Made by a program: the position numbers and the translations under genes
Notes under the pieces: generated by a model
The model's database searches: none
Seen by the model: only the letters and a program-made list of their open reading frames with translations
Told to the model about the DNA's origin: nothing
Shown: positions 35,419-44,507 of the stretch, piece after piece
Position numbering within the stretch: position 1 is the stretch's first letter
Layout of the letters: every line of letters begins with the position of its first letter
Source: Actinomadura rubteroloni
GTDB lineage: Bacteria > Actinomycetota > Actinomycetes > Streptosporangiales > Streptosporangiaceae
Direction: 5' to 3'
Length of the DNA: 64,000 bases
NCBI RefSeq assembly: GCF_002911665.1
Contig: NZ_MTBP01000001.1
Coordinates: forward strand, 1,364,001 to 1,428,000

Positions 35419-37035
35419 ATGATCCCTCGTGTGCTCACGGCGCCCGCCCCCGGTTGGACCGCCGACACCGACATCGTGGTGATCGGCTCCGGCGTCGCCG
35501 GACTGGTCGCCGCGCTCAACTGCCGTCCGCACGGCCGCGTCCTGCTCGTCACCAAGGCCCTTCTGGACGCGGGCTCCACCCGCTGGGCGCAGGGCGGCGT
35601 CGCCGCCGCTCTCGACCCTGCCGACACCCCCGGCGAACATCTGGCCGACACCCTCACCGCGGGGGTCGGGCTGTGCTCGCAGGATGCCGTCCGCGCGCTC
35701 GTCACCGACGGCCCGGACGCCGTCCGGCGGCTCATCGCGCTCGGCGCCGAGTTCGACCGCGCGCCCGGCGGCGACCTCGCGCTCGGCCGCGAGGGCGGCC
35801 ACCACCGCCGCCGCATCGCGCACGCGGGCGGCGACGCGACCGGCGCCGAGATCAGCCGCGCGCTGCGCGCCGCGCTCAAGGAGAGCGACGTCGAGGTCAT
35901 CGAGCACGCGCTCGTCCTGGACCTCCTGCTGGACGCCGCCGGACGCGCCGCGGGCGTCACGCTCCACGTCATGGGCCAGGGACGTCCCGGCGGCGTCGGC
36001 GCGGTGCGCGCCCGCGCGGTCGTGCTCGCCACCGGCGGCCTCGGCCAGGTCTTCGCCGCCACCACGAACCCCGAGGTATCGACCGGGGACGGTGTAGCGC
36101 TCGCGCTGCGCGCGGGGGCTGCGGTGACCGATCTGGAGTTCGTCCAGTTCCACCCGACCGCGCTGTGGCTCGGGCCGGACGCGCGGGGTCGCCAGCCGCT
36201 GATCTCCGAGGCCGTCCGGGGCGAGGGCGCGCATCTGGTGGACCGGTCCGGGACGCGCTTCATGGTCGGCCGCCACGAACTCGCCGAGCTGGCGCCCCGC
36301 GACGTCGTCGCCAAGGGGATCATGAGCCGGATGGCCGAGACGGGCGAGCGGCACATGCTGCTGGACGCCCGCAACTTCGGCGCCGACCTGTGGGAAACCC
36401 GGTTCCCGACGATCCTCGCGGCCTGCCGGTTCCACGGGATCGACCCGGTGACCGAGCCGATCCCGGTCGTCCCGGCCGCGCACTACGCCAGCGGCGGCAT
36501 CCGCACCGACCTGCACGGACGCACGTCCGTGCCCGGTTTGTACGCGTGCGGTGAGACGGCGTGCACGGGCGTCCACGGCGCGAACCGGCTCGCGTCCAAC
36601 TCGCTGTTGGAAGGGCTCGTGTTCGCCGAGCGCATCGCGGCGGCGGTGGGGGCGGAACTGGACGAGCCGGGCGCGGCGGTCGCGCCGTCCGGACCGTCCG
36701 GCCTGCTGGACGGCGGCGCGCGCGACGCGATCCAGCGGATCATGTCGGCGGACGCGGGCGTACTGCGCGACGCGGCGGGCCTGGAGCGCGCCGCCCGCGC
36801 CCTGGACGCGCTGGTGCCGTCCCCGGACGTCGCGCCGGACGTCGCCGCGTGGGAGGCCACGAACCTGCACGCGGTCGCGTCCGCGATCGTCGCCGCCGCG
36901 CGCCGCCGCACCGAGACGCGCGGCAGCCACTGGCGCGACGACCACCCCGAGCGCGACGACGCGGCCTGGCGCGGCCACCTCGTCACCCGCCGCACCGACG
37001 CCGGCCTGGTCACCACCTACGAGGAGCACCGATGA
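35419..37035 (+). CDS. nadB: L-aspartate oxidase
   Basis: This 538-residue flavoenzyme oxidises aspartate to iminoaspartate, the first step of de novo NAD synthesis. It has the FAD dinucleotide motif (VVIGSGVAGLVAAL), TRWAQGGVAAAL, the succinate-dehydrogenase-family FxQFHPTAL, HYASGGIRTD and GLYACGETACTGVHGANRLASNSLLEGLVF. ATG with GAGGAGGGG upstream. That binding site lies in a small hairpin (CCCCT/AGGGG at 35402-35415). nadC overlaps its stop (ATGA). nadA, which normally completes this pathway, is not beside it. Confidence 0.96.
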   Translation: MIPRVLTAPAPGWTADTDIVVIGSGVAGLVAALNCRPHGRVLLVTKALLDAGSTRWAQGGVAAALDPADTPGEHLADTLTAGVGLCSQDAVRALVTDGPDAVRRLIALGAEFDRAPGGDLALGREGGHHRRRIAHAGGDATGAEISRALRAALKESDVEVIEHALVLDLLLDAAGRAAGVTLHVMGQGRPGGVGAVRARAVVLATGGLGQVFAATTNPEVSTGDGVALALRAGAAVTDLEFVQFHPTALWLGPDARGRQPLISEAVRGEGAHLVDRSGTRFMVGRHELAELAPRDVVAKGIMSRMAETGERHMLLDARNFGADLWETRFPTILAACRFHGIDPVTEPIPVVPAAHYASGGIRTDLHGRTSVPGLYACGETACTGVHGANRLASNSLLEGLVFAERIAAAVGAELDEPGAAVAPSGPSGLLDGGARDAIQRIMSADAGVLRDAAGLERAARALDALVPSPDVAPDVAAWEATNLHAVASAIVAAARRRTETRGSHWRDDHPERDDAAWRGHLVTRRTDAGLVTTYEEHR

Positions 37036-37889
37036 CACCCGAACTGGAAGCGCGGCTGGCCGTCGCCGGCCTCGACGCCGCCGCGGTGACGGCGCTGGTG
37101 GAGACCGCCCTCGCCGAGGACGGCGCGACCGACGTCACCAGCGAGCCGATCTTCGCCCCGGACGACCGCGCGGCCGGCGACTTCACCGCCCGCAAGGACG
37201 GCGTCGTCGCCGGGATCCCGGTCGCCGAGACCGTCTTCGAGCTGCTGGGCGTGGACTACGAGAGCCATGTCGCGGACGGCGACCGTGTGACGAAGGGACG
37301 GGCCCTGATTTCTGTGTCCGGGCCTACGCGCGCAGTTCTGCGAGCCGAACGCACGGCGCTTAATCTCCTCACCCATCTGTCGGGCATAGCGACTGCGACG
37401 CGCAGATGGGTCGATGCGATCGAGGGCACCAAAGCCAAGGTGCGCGACACCCGCAAGACCCTTCCCGGGCTGCGCGCGCTGCAGAAGTACGCCGTCCGTT
37501 GCGGCGGGGGCGTGAACCACCGGATGGGGCTCGCGGACGCGGCGCTCGTGAAGGACAACCACATCGCGGCGGCAGGCTCGGTGACCCGCGCTTACGAGGC
37601 CATCCGCGCCGTGTACCCGTCGCTTCACGTCCAGGTGGAGTGCGACACACTCGCGCAGGTGGAAGAGGCGCTGGCCGCGGGAGCGACGTCCCTGCTGCTG
37701 GACAACATGTCGGTCGGGCGAATGACCGAGGCCGTGAAGCTCGTGAACGGCCGCGCCGAACTGGAGGCCAGCGGAGGCCTCGGTTTGGCCGGGGTCCGAG
37801 ATGTGGCCGTGACGGGGGTGGACTACCTTGCAGTAGGTGCGCTGACCCACTCGTCGCGCGCCTTCGACATCGGCCTTGACTTCTCCTGA
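37032..37889 (+). CDS. nadC: Nicotinate-nucleotide pyrophosphorylase (carboxylating)
   Basis: The 285-residue enzyme converts quinolinate and PRPP to nicotinate mononucleotide. Recognised motifs are ERTALNLLTHLSGIAT, DTRKTLPGLRALQKYAVRCGGG (with the PRPP-binding Arg/Lys residues), HRMGLADAALVKDNHI, VECDTLAQVEEAL and LEASGGLGL. A much longer open frame continues upstream inside nadB, but the ATG at 37032 overlaps the nadB stop and begins the true protein. It acts directly after nadB/nadA products in NAD synthesis. Confidence 0.97.
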   Translation: MTPELEARLAVAGLDAAAVTALVETALAEDGATDVTSEPIFAPDDRAAGDFTARKDGVVAGIPVAETVFELLGVDYESHVADGDRVTKGRALISVSGPTRAVLRAERTALNLLTHLSGIATATRRWVDAIEGTKAKVRDTRKTLPGLRALQKYAVRCGGGVNHRMGLADAALVKDNHIAAAGSVTRAYEAIRAVYPSLHVQVECDTLAQVEEALAAGATSLLLDNMSVGRMTEAVKLVNGRAELEASGGLGLAGVRDVAVTGVDYLAVGALTHSSRAFDIGLDFS

Positions 37890-37903
37890 TCAGCGGGGAC
37901 CTG

Positions 37904-38686
37904 ATGCTGCTCACCATCGACGTCGGCAATACCAACACCGTCCTCGGCCTGTTCGAGGGCGAGGAGGTCATCGAGCACTGGCGGATCAACACCGACCCGC
38001 GCCGGACGGCCGACGAGATCGCCGTCGTCCTCCAGGGTCTCGTGGCGCAGAGTCCACTGCTCGCCGACACCGATATCAGCGGCATCGCCCTTTGCTCGAC
38101 CGTCCCGTCGGTGCTCCACGAGATGCGCGAGATGTGTCGTCGTTATTACGGCGACGTCCCCGCGGTGATCGTGGAGCCCGGCGTGAAGACCGGCGTACCG
38201 GTGCGGATGGACAACCCCAAGGAAGTCGGCGCGGACCGCATCGTCAACGCACTGGCCGCCGTCCACCTGCACGGCGGGCCGGCGATCGTCGTGGACTTCG
38301 GTACCGCAACGACCTTCGACGCGGTGTCCTCGCGCGGTGAGTACGTCGGCGGTGCCATCGCACCGGGCATCGAGATCTCCATCGACGCCCTGTCGGCGCG
38401 CGGCGCGCAGCTCCACAAGATCGAGCTGGTCCGGCCCCGGTCGGTGATCGCCAAGAACACCGTCGAGGCGCTCCAGTCCGGCATCATCTTCGGGTTCGCG
38501 GGCCAGGTGGACGGCCTGGTCGAGCGGATGTCCGACGAACTGGCCGAGGACCCGGGCGAGGTCACGGTCATCGCGACCGGCGGCCTCGCCCCGCTCGTGC
38601 TGGAGGAGTCGCGCAGCATCGACGAGTTCGAGCCGTGGCTGACGCTCATCGGCCTGCGCCTGATCTACGAGCGCAACACGCCCTGA
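37904..38686 (+). CDS. coaX: Type III pantothenate kinase
   Basis: This 260-residue ASKHA-fold kinase phosphorylates pantothenate at the first committed step to CoA. The N-terminal LLTIDVGNTNTVLGLF phosphate loop, GADRIVNALAA, IVVDFGTATTFDAV and GGAIAPGIEISIDAL are the family motifs. ATG start 14 bases after nadC, GGGGACC upstream. It takes the product of panC/panD encoded just upstream, so the operon makes and activates pantothenate. Rv3600c is the mycobacterial equivalent by position. Confidence 0.96.
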   Translation: MLLTIDVGNTNTVLGLFEGEEVIEHWRINTDPRRTADEIAVVLQGLVAQSPLLADTDISGIALCSTVPSVLHEMREMCRRYYGDVPAVIVEPGVKTGVPVRMDNPKEVGADRIVNALAAVHLHGGPAIVVDFGTATTFDAVSSRGEYVGGAIAPGIEISIDALSARGAQLHKIELVRPRSVIAKNTVEALQSGIIFGFAGQVDGLVERMSDELAEDPGEVTVIATGGLAPLVLEESRSIDEFEPWLTLIGLRLIYERNTP

Positions 38687-38739
38687 AGCGGGGTTTTCCA
38701 CAGGCTGTGCACGGGTTCGCCGGGGCTGGGGCGGGTCGG

Positions 38740-38745
38740 TAGCCT
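38740..38745 (+). promoter_or_regulatory. Possible -10 box giving a leaderless lysS transcript
   Basis: TAGCCT lies six bases before the GTG of lysS, and no ribosome binding site is visible. A transcript starting at the GTG itself is plausible. No good -35 was found. Confidence 0.4.
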
Positions 38746-38751
38746 GAGCGT

Positions 38752-40242
38752 GTGAGTGACGAGACCTACGACGACCTCCCGGAGCAGATGCGCGTGCGCC
38801 GGGAGAAGCTCGACCGCCTCCGTGCGGCCGGCATCGACCCCTACCCGGTGACGTTCCCCCGGACGGCGGCCAACGCCGAGCTGCGGGAGAAATACACCGG
38901 GCTGGAGCCGGGCACGGAGACGGGCGACCGGGCGGGCGTCACGGGTCGCGTCATGCTGCTGCGCAACACCGGCAAGCTGTGCTTCGCGACCGTCCGGGAC
39001 GGCACCGGCGACCTCCAGATCATGCTGTCGCTGGCCAAGGTCGGGCAGGAGGCGCTGGACGCCTGGAAGCGCGACGTCGACCTCGGCGACCACATCGGCG
39101 TCGAGGGCGAGGTGATCACGTCCCGGCGCGGCGAGCTGTCGATCATGGCGGACCGGTACGCGATCACGTCGAAGTCGCTGCGTCCGCTGCCGGAGAAGCA
39201 CGCGGGCCTCACCGACCCCGAGGCGCGCGTCCGGATGCGCTACGTCGACCTGATCGTCAACGACGAGGCCCGGCAGATGGCGCGGATCCGCAGCGCCACC
39301 GTCCGCGCCGTCCGCGACTTCTGGCACGAGGAGGGGTACCTGGAGGTCGAGACGCCGATGCTCCAGCCGATCCACGGCGGCGCGGCGGCCCGTCCCTTCC
39401 GGACCCACATCAACGCCTACGACATGGAGCTGTACCTCCGCATCGCGATCGAGCTGTACCTCAAGCGGCTCGTGGTCGGCGGCATCGAGAAGGTCTTCGA
39501 GATCAACCGGAACTTCCGGAACGAGGGCGCGGACTCCACGCACAACCCGGAGTTCACGATGCTGGAGGCGTACGGCACCTACCTCGACTACAACGACATG
39601 GCCGACCTGACGCAGCGGATGTACCAGAAGGCGGTCGTGGCCGCCCTCGGGACGAGCGTCGTGCGGCACGGCGACCACGAGGTGGACCTCGGCCTGCCCG
39701 AGTGGCCGCGCATCACGCTGTACGGCTCGGTGTCGGCGAAGCTCGGCGAGGAGATCACGCCGCGGACGCCGATCGAGACCGTCCGCAAGCTCGCCGAGGC
39801 CGTCGGCGTCCACGTGGACGCCAAGTGGGGCCAGGGGCGGCTCGTCCAGGAGATCTTCGAGGACCTGATCGAGCACACGCTCGTCCAGCCGACGTTCGTC
39901 ATGGACTTCCCGGTGGAGACGTCCCCGCTGACCCGCGAGCACCGCGCCGAGCCGCTGCTGACCGAGAAGTGGGACCTCATCGGCTTCGGCACCGAACTCG
40001 GCACCGCCTACTCCGAACTGGTCGACCCGGTCGAACAGCGCCGCCGGCTCACCGAGCAGTCCCTCCTGGCGGCGGGCGGCGACCCGGAGGCCATGCAACT
40101 CGACGAGGACTTCCTGCGCGCCCTGGAATACGCCATGCCCCCGACGGGCGGCATGGGCGCGGGCATCGACCGAATGATCATGGCTTTCACCGGCAAGGGC
40201 ATCCGCGACACGATCCTGTTCCCACTGGTCAAGCCCGAATAA
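38752..40242 (+). CDS. lysS: Lysyl-tRNA synthetase, class II
   Basis: The 496-residue enzyme charges tRNA-Lys. An N-terminal OB-fold anticodon-binding domain (about 55-170) precedes the class II catalytic core. Motif 1 lies around RMRYVDLIVNDEARQMARIRS, motif 2 is FEINRNFRNEGADSTHNPEF and motif 3 is GMGAGIDRMIMAF. Start GTG with no ribosome binding site but a -10-like TAGCCT six bases ahead, so translation may be leaderless. Position after coaX matches Rv3598c in mycobacteria. Confidence 0.96.
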   Translation: MSDETYDDLPEQMRVRREKLDRLRAAGIDPYPVTFPRTAANAELREKYTGLEPGTETGDRAGVTGRVMLLRNTGKLCFATVRDGTGDLQIMLSLAKVGQEALDAWKRDVDLGDHIGVEGEVITSRRGELSIMADRYAITSKSLRPLPEKHAGLTDPEARVRMRYVDLIVNDEARQMARIRSATVRAVRDFWHEEGYLEVETPMLQPIHGGAAARPFRTHINAYDMELYLRIAIELYLKRLVVGGIEKVFEINRNFRNEGADSTHNPEFTMLEAYGTYLDYNDMADLTQRMYQKAVVAALGTSVVRHGDHEVDLGLPEWPRITLYGSVSAKLGEEITPRTPIETVRKLAEAVGVHVDAKWGQGRLVQEIFEDLIEHTLVQPTFVMDFPVETSPLTREHRAEPLLTEKWDLIGFGTELGTAYSELVDPVEQRRRLTEQSLLAAGGDPEAMQLDEDFLRALEYAMPPTGGMGAGIDRMIMAFTGKGIRDTILFPLVKPE

Positions 40243-40312
40243 GGCGAGCGGCTCCGCACCGGGCCGTCCGCGCGTTCAGCGGGTCTTGCGTGCGCGGTTC
40301 AGATGCGTGCTC

Positions 40313-41512
40313 TCAGGCGGACAGGTCGACGTGCAGGGACTCCAGGCCGCGTAGGACGAGATTGTCCCGGTACGTCACCGGTCCCGCCGCCATTGTCACG
40401 TTCCGTTCGAAGAGCTTGCTCAGCGCGACCTGTCCCTCCAGCCGCGCCAGCGGTGCGCCCAGGCAGTAGTGGATGCCCTGTCCGAATGACAGGTGCCGCG
40501 CGGCCGAACCGCCCGCGTACCGCGTCAGGTCCAGTCGGTCCGGCTCGGCGAAGACGGACGGGTCGCGGTTCGCCATTCCGTTCAGGAGCAGGACGAAGGA
40601 GCCCTTGGGCAGCGGAGTCCCGCCCAGTTCGGTGTCCACGACGGCCGTTCGCAGTGTGAACTGCACGGGCGGGTCGTAGCGCAGTAGTTCCTCGATGGCG
40701 GCCGGAGCGGCGTCGGGCTGCGAACGGAAAAGCGCTAGCTGCGCCGGGTTCCGCAGGAGCGCGAGGGCGCCGTTGCCGATCAGGTTGACGGTCGTCTCGT
40801 GTCCCGCGACCAGCAGCAGGACGCACGTCGCGAGCAGTTCCTCCTCGGTGAGCGCGTCGCCGCCGTCCGAGACCGCGACGAGAGCGCTCAGCAGGTCGTC
40901 GCGTGGTGACGCGCGACGCTCCGCCGCCAGCGCACGGAAGTAGGCGTTGAACTCCGCCCGCGCCGCCTCGCGCCGGACGATCTCGGACTCGGGCAGCAGG
41001 AAGTCGGGGTCCAGGCCGCGTGCGAGCGCTTCGGACCAGTCCTTGAAGCGGTCCCGGTCGGCGGCGGGAACGCCGAGCAGCTCGCTGATCACGATGACCG
41101 GCAGCGGATAGGCGAGCGCGGCGATCAGGTCGGTCCGGGCGCCGGCGGCCGCGTCGAGCAGCTCGTCCACCAGCGCGGTGACGCGGGGCCGGAGGCGCTC
41201 GACCAGACGCGGCGTGAACGCCTTGCTGACGAGCCGGCGCAGCCGCGTGTGGTCGGGCGGGTCCATCGTGAGGAACGAGCGCTGCCGCGGCCCCTGACGC
41301 CACGTCTCGCCCTCGTCGCCGAGGCCGTGCCCGAACGACGGGTCGCGCAGCGCGTGCTCGCAGAGGGCGTAGGAGGACGTGACCCAGAGCCCGGCGTCGG
41401 TCCGGACGAGCCGTCCGGGCGGCGGATACCCCCGGTAGGGGTCGGCCCGGAACGTCGGATCGAACGGATCGAAGCCGAGAACGGCGGCGGCGTCCACGAT
41501 GGCCTGTCCCAT
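40313..41512 (-). CDS. Cytochrome P450
   Basis: A 399-residue soluble bacterial P450. The heme-binding loop is FGQGIHYCLGAPLAR with Cys350 as thiolate ligand, the I-helix oxygen-activation motif is AGHETT (236-241), and the ExxR motif is in EELLRY (Glu275/Arg278). ATG at 41512 follows GGAGGTGA by ten bases; longer upstream frames run into the LacI gene. It lies 38 bases after the LacI-type regulator, so the two are probably one transcript and the P450 may be induced by that regulator's ligand. No ferredoxin gene is adjacent. Substrate unknown. Confidence 0.93.
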   Translation of the reverse strand: MGQAIVDAAAVLGFDPFDPTFRADPYRGYPPPGRLVRTDAGLWVTSSYALCEHALRDPSFGHGLGDEGETWRQGPRQRSFLTMDPPDHTRLRRLVSKAFTPRLVERLRPRVTALVDELLDAAAGARTDLIAALAYPLPVIVISELLGVPAADRDRFKDWSEALARGLDPDFLLPESEIVRREAARAEFNAYFRALAAERRASPRDDLLSALVAVSDGGDALTEEELLATCVLLLVAGHETTVNLIGNGALALLRNPAQLALFRSQPDAAPAAIEELLRYDPPVQFTLRTAVVDTELGGTPLPKGSFVLLLNGMANRDPSVFAEPDRLDLTRYAGGSAARHLSFGQGIHYCLGAPLARLEGQVALSKLFERNVTMAAGPVTYRDNLVLRGLESLHVDLSA

Positions 41513-41550
41513 ACGGACACCGTCACCTCCGTTGGACGGCTTGTCAACAG

Positions 41551-42564
41551 TCAGGCGGACTCGCGGATGACCAACTCGGGCCGCAGCACGACCTGACGGT
41601 GCTCGTGCGACGGCCCTTCGGCGACCTCGGCCATCGCCAGCTCCGCCGCCTCCCAGCCCAGCTCGCGGCGCGGCTGCCGGATCGTCGTGAGCGGGACGGC
41701 CGCGCTGCCCGCCAGCTCGATGTCGTCGTAGCCGATCACCGCGACGTCCTCGGGCACCCGCACGCCGAGGTGGATCAGCTCGTTGACGACGCCGATCGCG
41801 AGCAGGTCGTTGGCGCAGAACACCCCGGTCGGACGCGGGGACAGGGCCAGCAGCCGGTGCGCCGCCGCGCGGCCCGCGCTCGGCGTCAGCCCGTCCTGGG
41901 TGAGGACGGACAGGTCGCCGCCGCCCGCCTTGACGAGCGTCCGCGCGGCGCCCTCGGCCCGTTCGGCGACGGGCTGCGGCTCGGGCACGCCGGTGACGAA
42001 CACCATCCGGTCGCGGCCGAGCGTCAGCAGGTGCGCCGCCGCGATGTCGCCGCCGGCCACGTGGTCGACCTGGGCGGAGCAGAAGTCCGGCCCGGCCCGG
42101 TCCAGGAGGACGACGCACATTCCGGACTCGCGCCACCGGCCGAGGCGGTCCGGGCCGTCCTCGACGGAGCTGACGAGCGCGCCCGTCGCGCGCTGCTCGG
42201 CGAGCAGTTCCAGCGCCCGCCGCTCGCGGTCGGCGGAGTGGTCGGTGGACAGCCACAGCGTCTCGAACCCGGCCTCCTCGAACGCGAGCTCGGCGCCGCG
42301 CGCGACGTCGGACGCGTAGGGGTTCGTGAGGTCCTCCACGACGACCCCGAACGCGCGGGCGCGGGCCGCCGGACGGGGCTCGTCGGGATGCTGCCGGAGC
42401 CGCCGCGCGGACTCGTTCCGGACGAACCCGAGCTCCTCGATCGCCGCGAGCACGCGGTCACGGGTGGCTTCGGCCACGATGTTTGGCCGGTTTAGGACAT
42501 TCGAAACGGTCCCAACCGAGACTCCGGCGCGTCGGGCGACCTCGCGAATACTCGGCTGCGACAC
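41551..42564 (-). CDS. LacI-family transcriptional regulator
   Basis: The 337-residue repressor has a LacI-type helix-turn-helix (PSIREVARRAGVSVGTVSNVLNRPNIVAEATRDRV) with hinge, then a periplasmic-binding-like sugar-sensing domain (VVVEDLTNPYASDVARGAE, GVFCANDLLAIGVVNELIHLGVRVPEDVAVIGYDDIELAG). GTG at 42564 is chosen over the longer frame to 42663 because GAGGAGA lies just upstream and the HTH begins there. It heads an operon with the P450. A LacI-type box TGAAACGATTCA lies at 42732-42743. The effector is probably a sugar or sugar-like molecule. Confidence 0.92.
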   Translation of the reverse strand: MSQPSIREVARRAGVSVGTVSNVLNRPNIVAEATRDRVLAAIEELGFVRNESARRLRQHPDEPRPAARARAFGVVVEDLTNPYASDVARGAELAFEEAGFETLWLSTDHSADRERRALELLAEQRATGALVSSVEDGPDRLGRWRESGMCVVLLDRAGPDFCSAQVDHVAGGDIAAAHLLTLGRDRMVFVTGVPEPQPVAERAEGAARTLVKAGGGDLSVLTQDGLTPSAGRAAAHRLLALSPRPTGVFCANDLLAIGVVNELIHLGVRVPEDVAVIGYDDIELAGSAAVPLTTIRQPRRELGWEAAELAMAEVAEGPSHEHRQVVLRPELVIRESA

Positions 42565-42683
42565 GTCTCTCCTCGTGGGGTGCCGGAACTGTTCTCGCTG
42601 GTCAGAGGGATTTTCGCGGCCAACCCTCGGCGCCTCGACTACCCCTGGTCTCCATACGAGCACAGATAGTACGGAATCGGCGC

Positions 42684-42712
42684 TTGACGGGCCGGATCCG
42701 GCCGCCTAGCGT
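42684..42712 (+). promoter_or_regulatory. Promoter with palindrome in the spacer
   Basis: TTGACG (42684-42689) and TAGCGT (42707-42712) are exactly 17 bases apart. The spacer contains the perfect 14-bp palindrome GGCCGGATCCGGCC (42690-42703), an obvious operator position. It points to the small ORF and LuxR mini-gene. Confidence 0.6.
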
Positions 42713-42731
42713 TCCGAGCCGAAGCGTAGCT

Positions 42732-42743
42732 TGAAACGATTCA
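42732..42743. promoter_or_regulatory. LacI-type operator candidate
   Basis: TGAAACGATTCA matches the general LacI-family operator form TGAAACGTTTCA at 11 of 12 positions, with the central CG. It lies 20 bases downstream of the -10 of the forward promoter and 168 bases upstream of the LacI gene start, so it could control both directions. Confidence 0.5.
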
Positions 42744-42815
42744 CGATCTTCGTCCGCGTCGGTGCGACGGTGCCCGGGGCGGACGGGCCGTTCCGGAAGG
42801 AAGGGGAGGGCTGCG

Positions 42816-42950
42816 ATGGCTGGAGATCCAAGCCCCGTCCCGACCTTGCGACAACGTCTGAATCGTCGCCCGGAGTTCCGGATGATGCCCCGCAAGCCAC
42901 CCATCGGCCACCTCCGGCCAAGCACGCCTGTCAGTGATGGAACCCGATGA
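42816..42950 (+). CDS. Possible 44-residue small protein or leader ORF
   Basis: An ATG at 42816 follows a strong GGGGAGGG by six bases and opens 44 codons of basic, Pro/Arg-rich sequence (AGDPSPVPTLRQRLNRRPEF, then MMPRKPPIGHLRP). It sits between the forward promoter at 42684 and the LuxR mini-regulator at 43071. No family is recognised. The binding site and position support real translation, but the composition is also what a chance frame in GC-rich DNA gives. Confidence 0.35.
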   Translation: MAGDPSPVPTLRQRLNRRPEFRMMPRKPPIGHLRPSTPVSDGTR

Positions 42951-43070
42951 TCTGAGTCCGGAAGGTTCCGGACCCGGCAACCCGAAGCGCGTACAGATCG
43001 ACGCTCACCCGTACCTGTGCAGCGGGCGGCTGCATCCCCGCGGTCATCACCACGGACGAGGGAGGACGGA

Positions 43071-43301
43071 GTGGAACAGGCCACACTCACACGTCGTGGC
43101 ACCGAGGATCTGCGACTCAACGAGGAGGAACTGCGGCTCCTCGCGCAGATCGCCAGCGGTGTCACGGCGGATGTGGCGGCACGCAAACTCGAACTGAGCG
43201 CCCGCACCCTGCGCCGCAGGCTGCGGACCATCTGCGACCGGCTCGAGGTCAACACGCCGATCGAGGCCGTGGTGTGGGCGGCCCGCCGGCAGCTCATCTA
43301 G
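43071..43301 (+). CDS. LuxR-type stand-alone helix-turn-helix protein
   Basis: The 76-residue protein is little more than a LuxR/GerE DNA-binding domain: LRLNEEELRLLAQIASGVTADVAARKLELSARTLRRRLRTICDRLEVNTPIEAVVWAARRQ. No sensor domain is attached. GTG at 43071 is chosen because GGAGGA precedes it; an earlier in-frame start at 43017 lacks one. Such mini-regulators in actinomycetes are often developmental or global. It probably reads from the palindrome-bearing promoter at 42684. Confidence 0.85.
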   Translation: MEQATLTRRGTEDLRLNEEELRLLAQIASGVTADVAARKLELSARTLRRRLRTICDRLEVNTPIEAVVWAARRQLI

Positions 43302-43538
43302 CCCGAATCGACGAGCGGCGAACTCCGTCCGACCCCGTGCGGCGGCGTCGGCTTCCCGGTGGGTGGGTCCCCGCCGGCGGCGCCGCCGCGGACGTTGTTC
43401 CACCCGCACCGGACGGCGCGTGCGTCCGGGCTGTGCCGAAAATGTCCGCATATGCGGCACTTTCCCTGACCCGTCCAGTCTATCCCCGGTTGGGGGGCTA
43501 GTCCGGATGTGGTCGGTATTTCGGACACGTCCCGGCGG

Positions 43539-44507
43539 TCAGGCGACCCGGACCGCTCCGGCGAACGGACGCCCGGCCATCGACGCGATCTTCACGACGT
43601 CCCCGGTGTGCGGCGCGTGCAGCATCTTCCCGCCGCCCACGTACAGCCCCACGTGGTGCAGGTCGGAGTAGAAGAACACGAGGTCCCCGGGCTGCAACTG
43701 GCTCTGCGACACGTGGACGCCCGCGGTGAACTGGCTGCCCGTGTAGTGCGGCAGGTTGACCCCGACCTGGTGGTAGGCCCACATCACCAGCCCGGAGCAG
43801 TCGAACGTCGACGGCCCCGCCGCGCCCCACACGTACGGGCTGCCGATCTTGCTCATCGCGATCCGCAGCGCCTGCGCCGCCCGGCTCTCCCCGAACACCG
43901 GCAGCTTGGCGAGCTGGCTCGGGTCCTGCTTGACGACCTTGTTGCGCACCTTCTCGTACAGCGTCGTGATCTTCTTGCGCTGGTCGTCGAGCTGCGCGCG
44001 GAGCTGCGCGACCTGGGCGGCGCGGTCCTCGGCGGCCTTGCGCGCCCGCTCCGCCGCCTGCATCGCCTGCATCAGCTCAAGGACGCGCGTGCCGTTCTGC
44101 GTGGCGAAGTAGTTGAGCGCGGCGGTCTGGTCCAGCACCGTCTGCGGGTCCTGGGACGCGACGAACGCGGCCGTCGGGTCGTCGCCGTCGTGCATGTACG
44201 CGTCGGCGGCCATCCCCGCGAACCGGGAGCGCAGGCCTTCCAGCGCCTTCTGCTGCCGTCCGGCGTTCGCCTTGGCGACCCGCGCGGCCTGCTGCGACTG
44301 CTGCAGCTTCACCTTCAGGCCGTTGTACTGCTCGGTGAGACGTTCGAGCTGGTCGGCCAGCTTGTACGCCTGCGTCTTCAGTTCTTTGGCGGACGGGTCC
44401 GGCGACGCGTGCGCGGGCGGTGCGACCGCCGCCGCGCCGACCACCGCGCCGGTCAGGACGAGTACGCGCAGCCGACGGGAACGGCGGAACGAACGGAACG
44501 GCTCCAC
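43539..44507 (-). CDS. NlpC/P60 peptidoglycan endopeptidase (RipA-like)
   Basis: The 322-residue secreted enzyme has a signal peptide (about 1-35, ending APPAHAS), a long coiled coil (about 36-195) and a C-terminal NlpC/P60 domain with Cys237 (FDCSGLVMWAYH), His285 (DLHHVGLYVG) and His297 (MLHAPHTGD) as catalytic triad. Coiled-coil plus NlpC/P60 is the layout of D,L-endopeptidases that split daughter cells, with the coil regulating access. ATG with GAGGAGC upstream. A promoter at 44691-44663 gives a structured leader of about 150 bases. It is divergent from argA. Confidence 0.93.
   Translation of the reverse strand: MEPFRSFRRSRRLRVLVLTGAVVGAAAVAPPAHASPDPSAKELKTQAYKLADQLERLTEQYNGLKVKLQQSQQAARVAKANAGRQQKALEGLRSRFAGMAADAYMHDGDDPTAAFVASQDPQTVLDQTAALNYFATQNGTRVLELMQAMQAAERARKAAEDRAAQVAQLRAQLDDQRKKITTLYEKVRNKVVKQDPSQLAKLPVFGESRAAQALRIAMSKIGSPYVWGAAGPSTFDCSGLVMWAYHQVGVNLPHYTGSQFTAGVHVSQSQLQPGDLVFFYSDLHHVGLYVGGGKMLHAPHTGDVVKIASMAGRPFAGAVRVA

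Noticed and set aside
42731..42937. TTG-started frame KRFTIFVRV... downstream of the forward promoter
   Set aside because: Starts inside the LacI-type box without a binding site; the 44-codon frame at 42816 is better supported.
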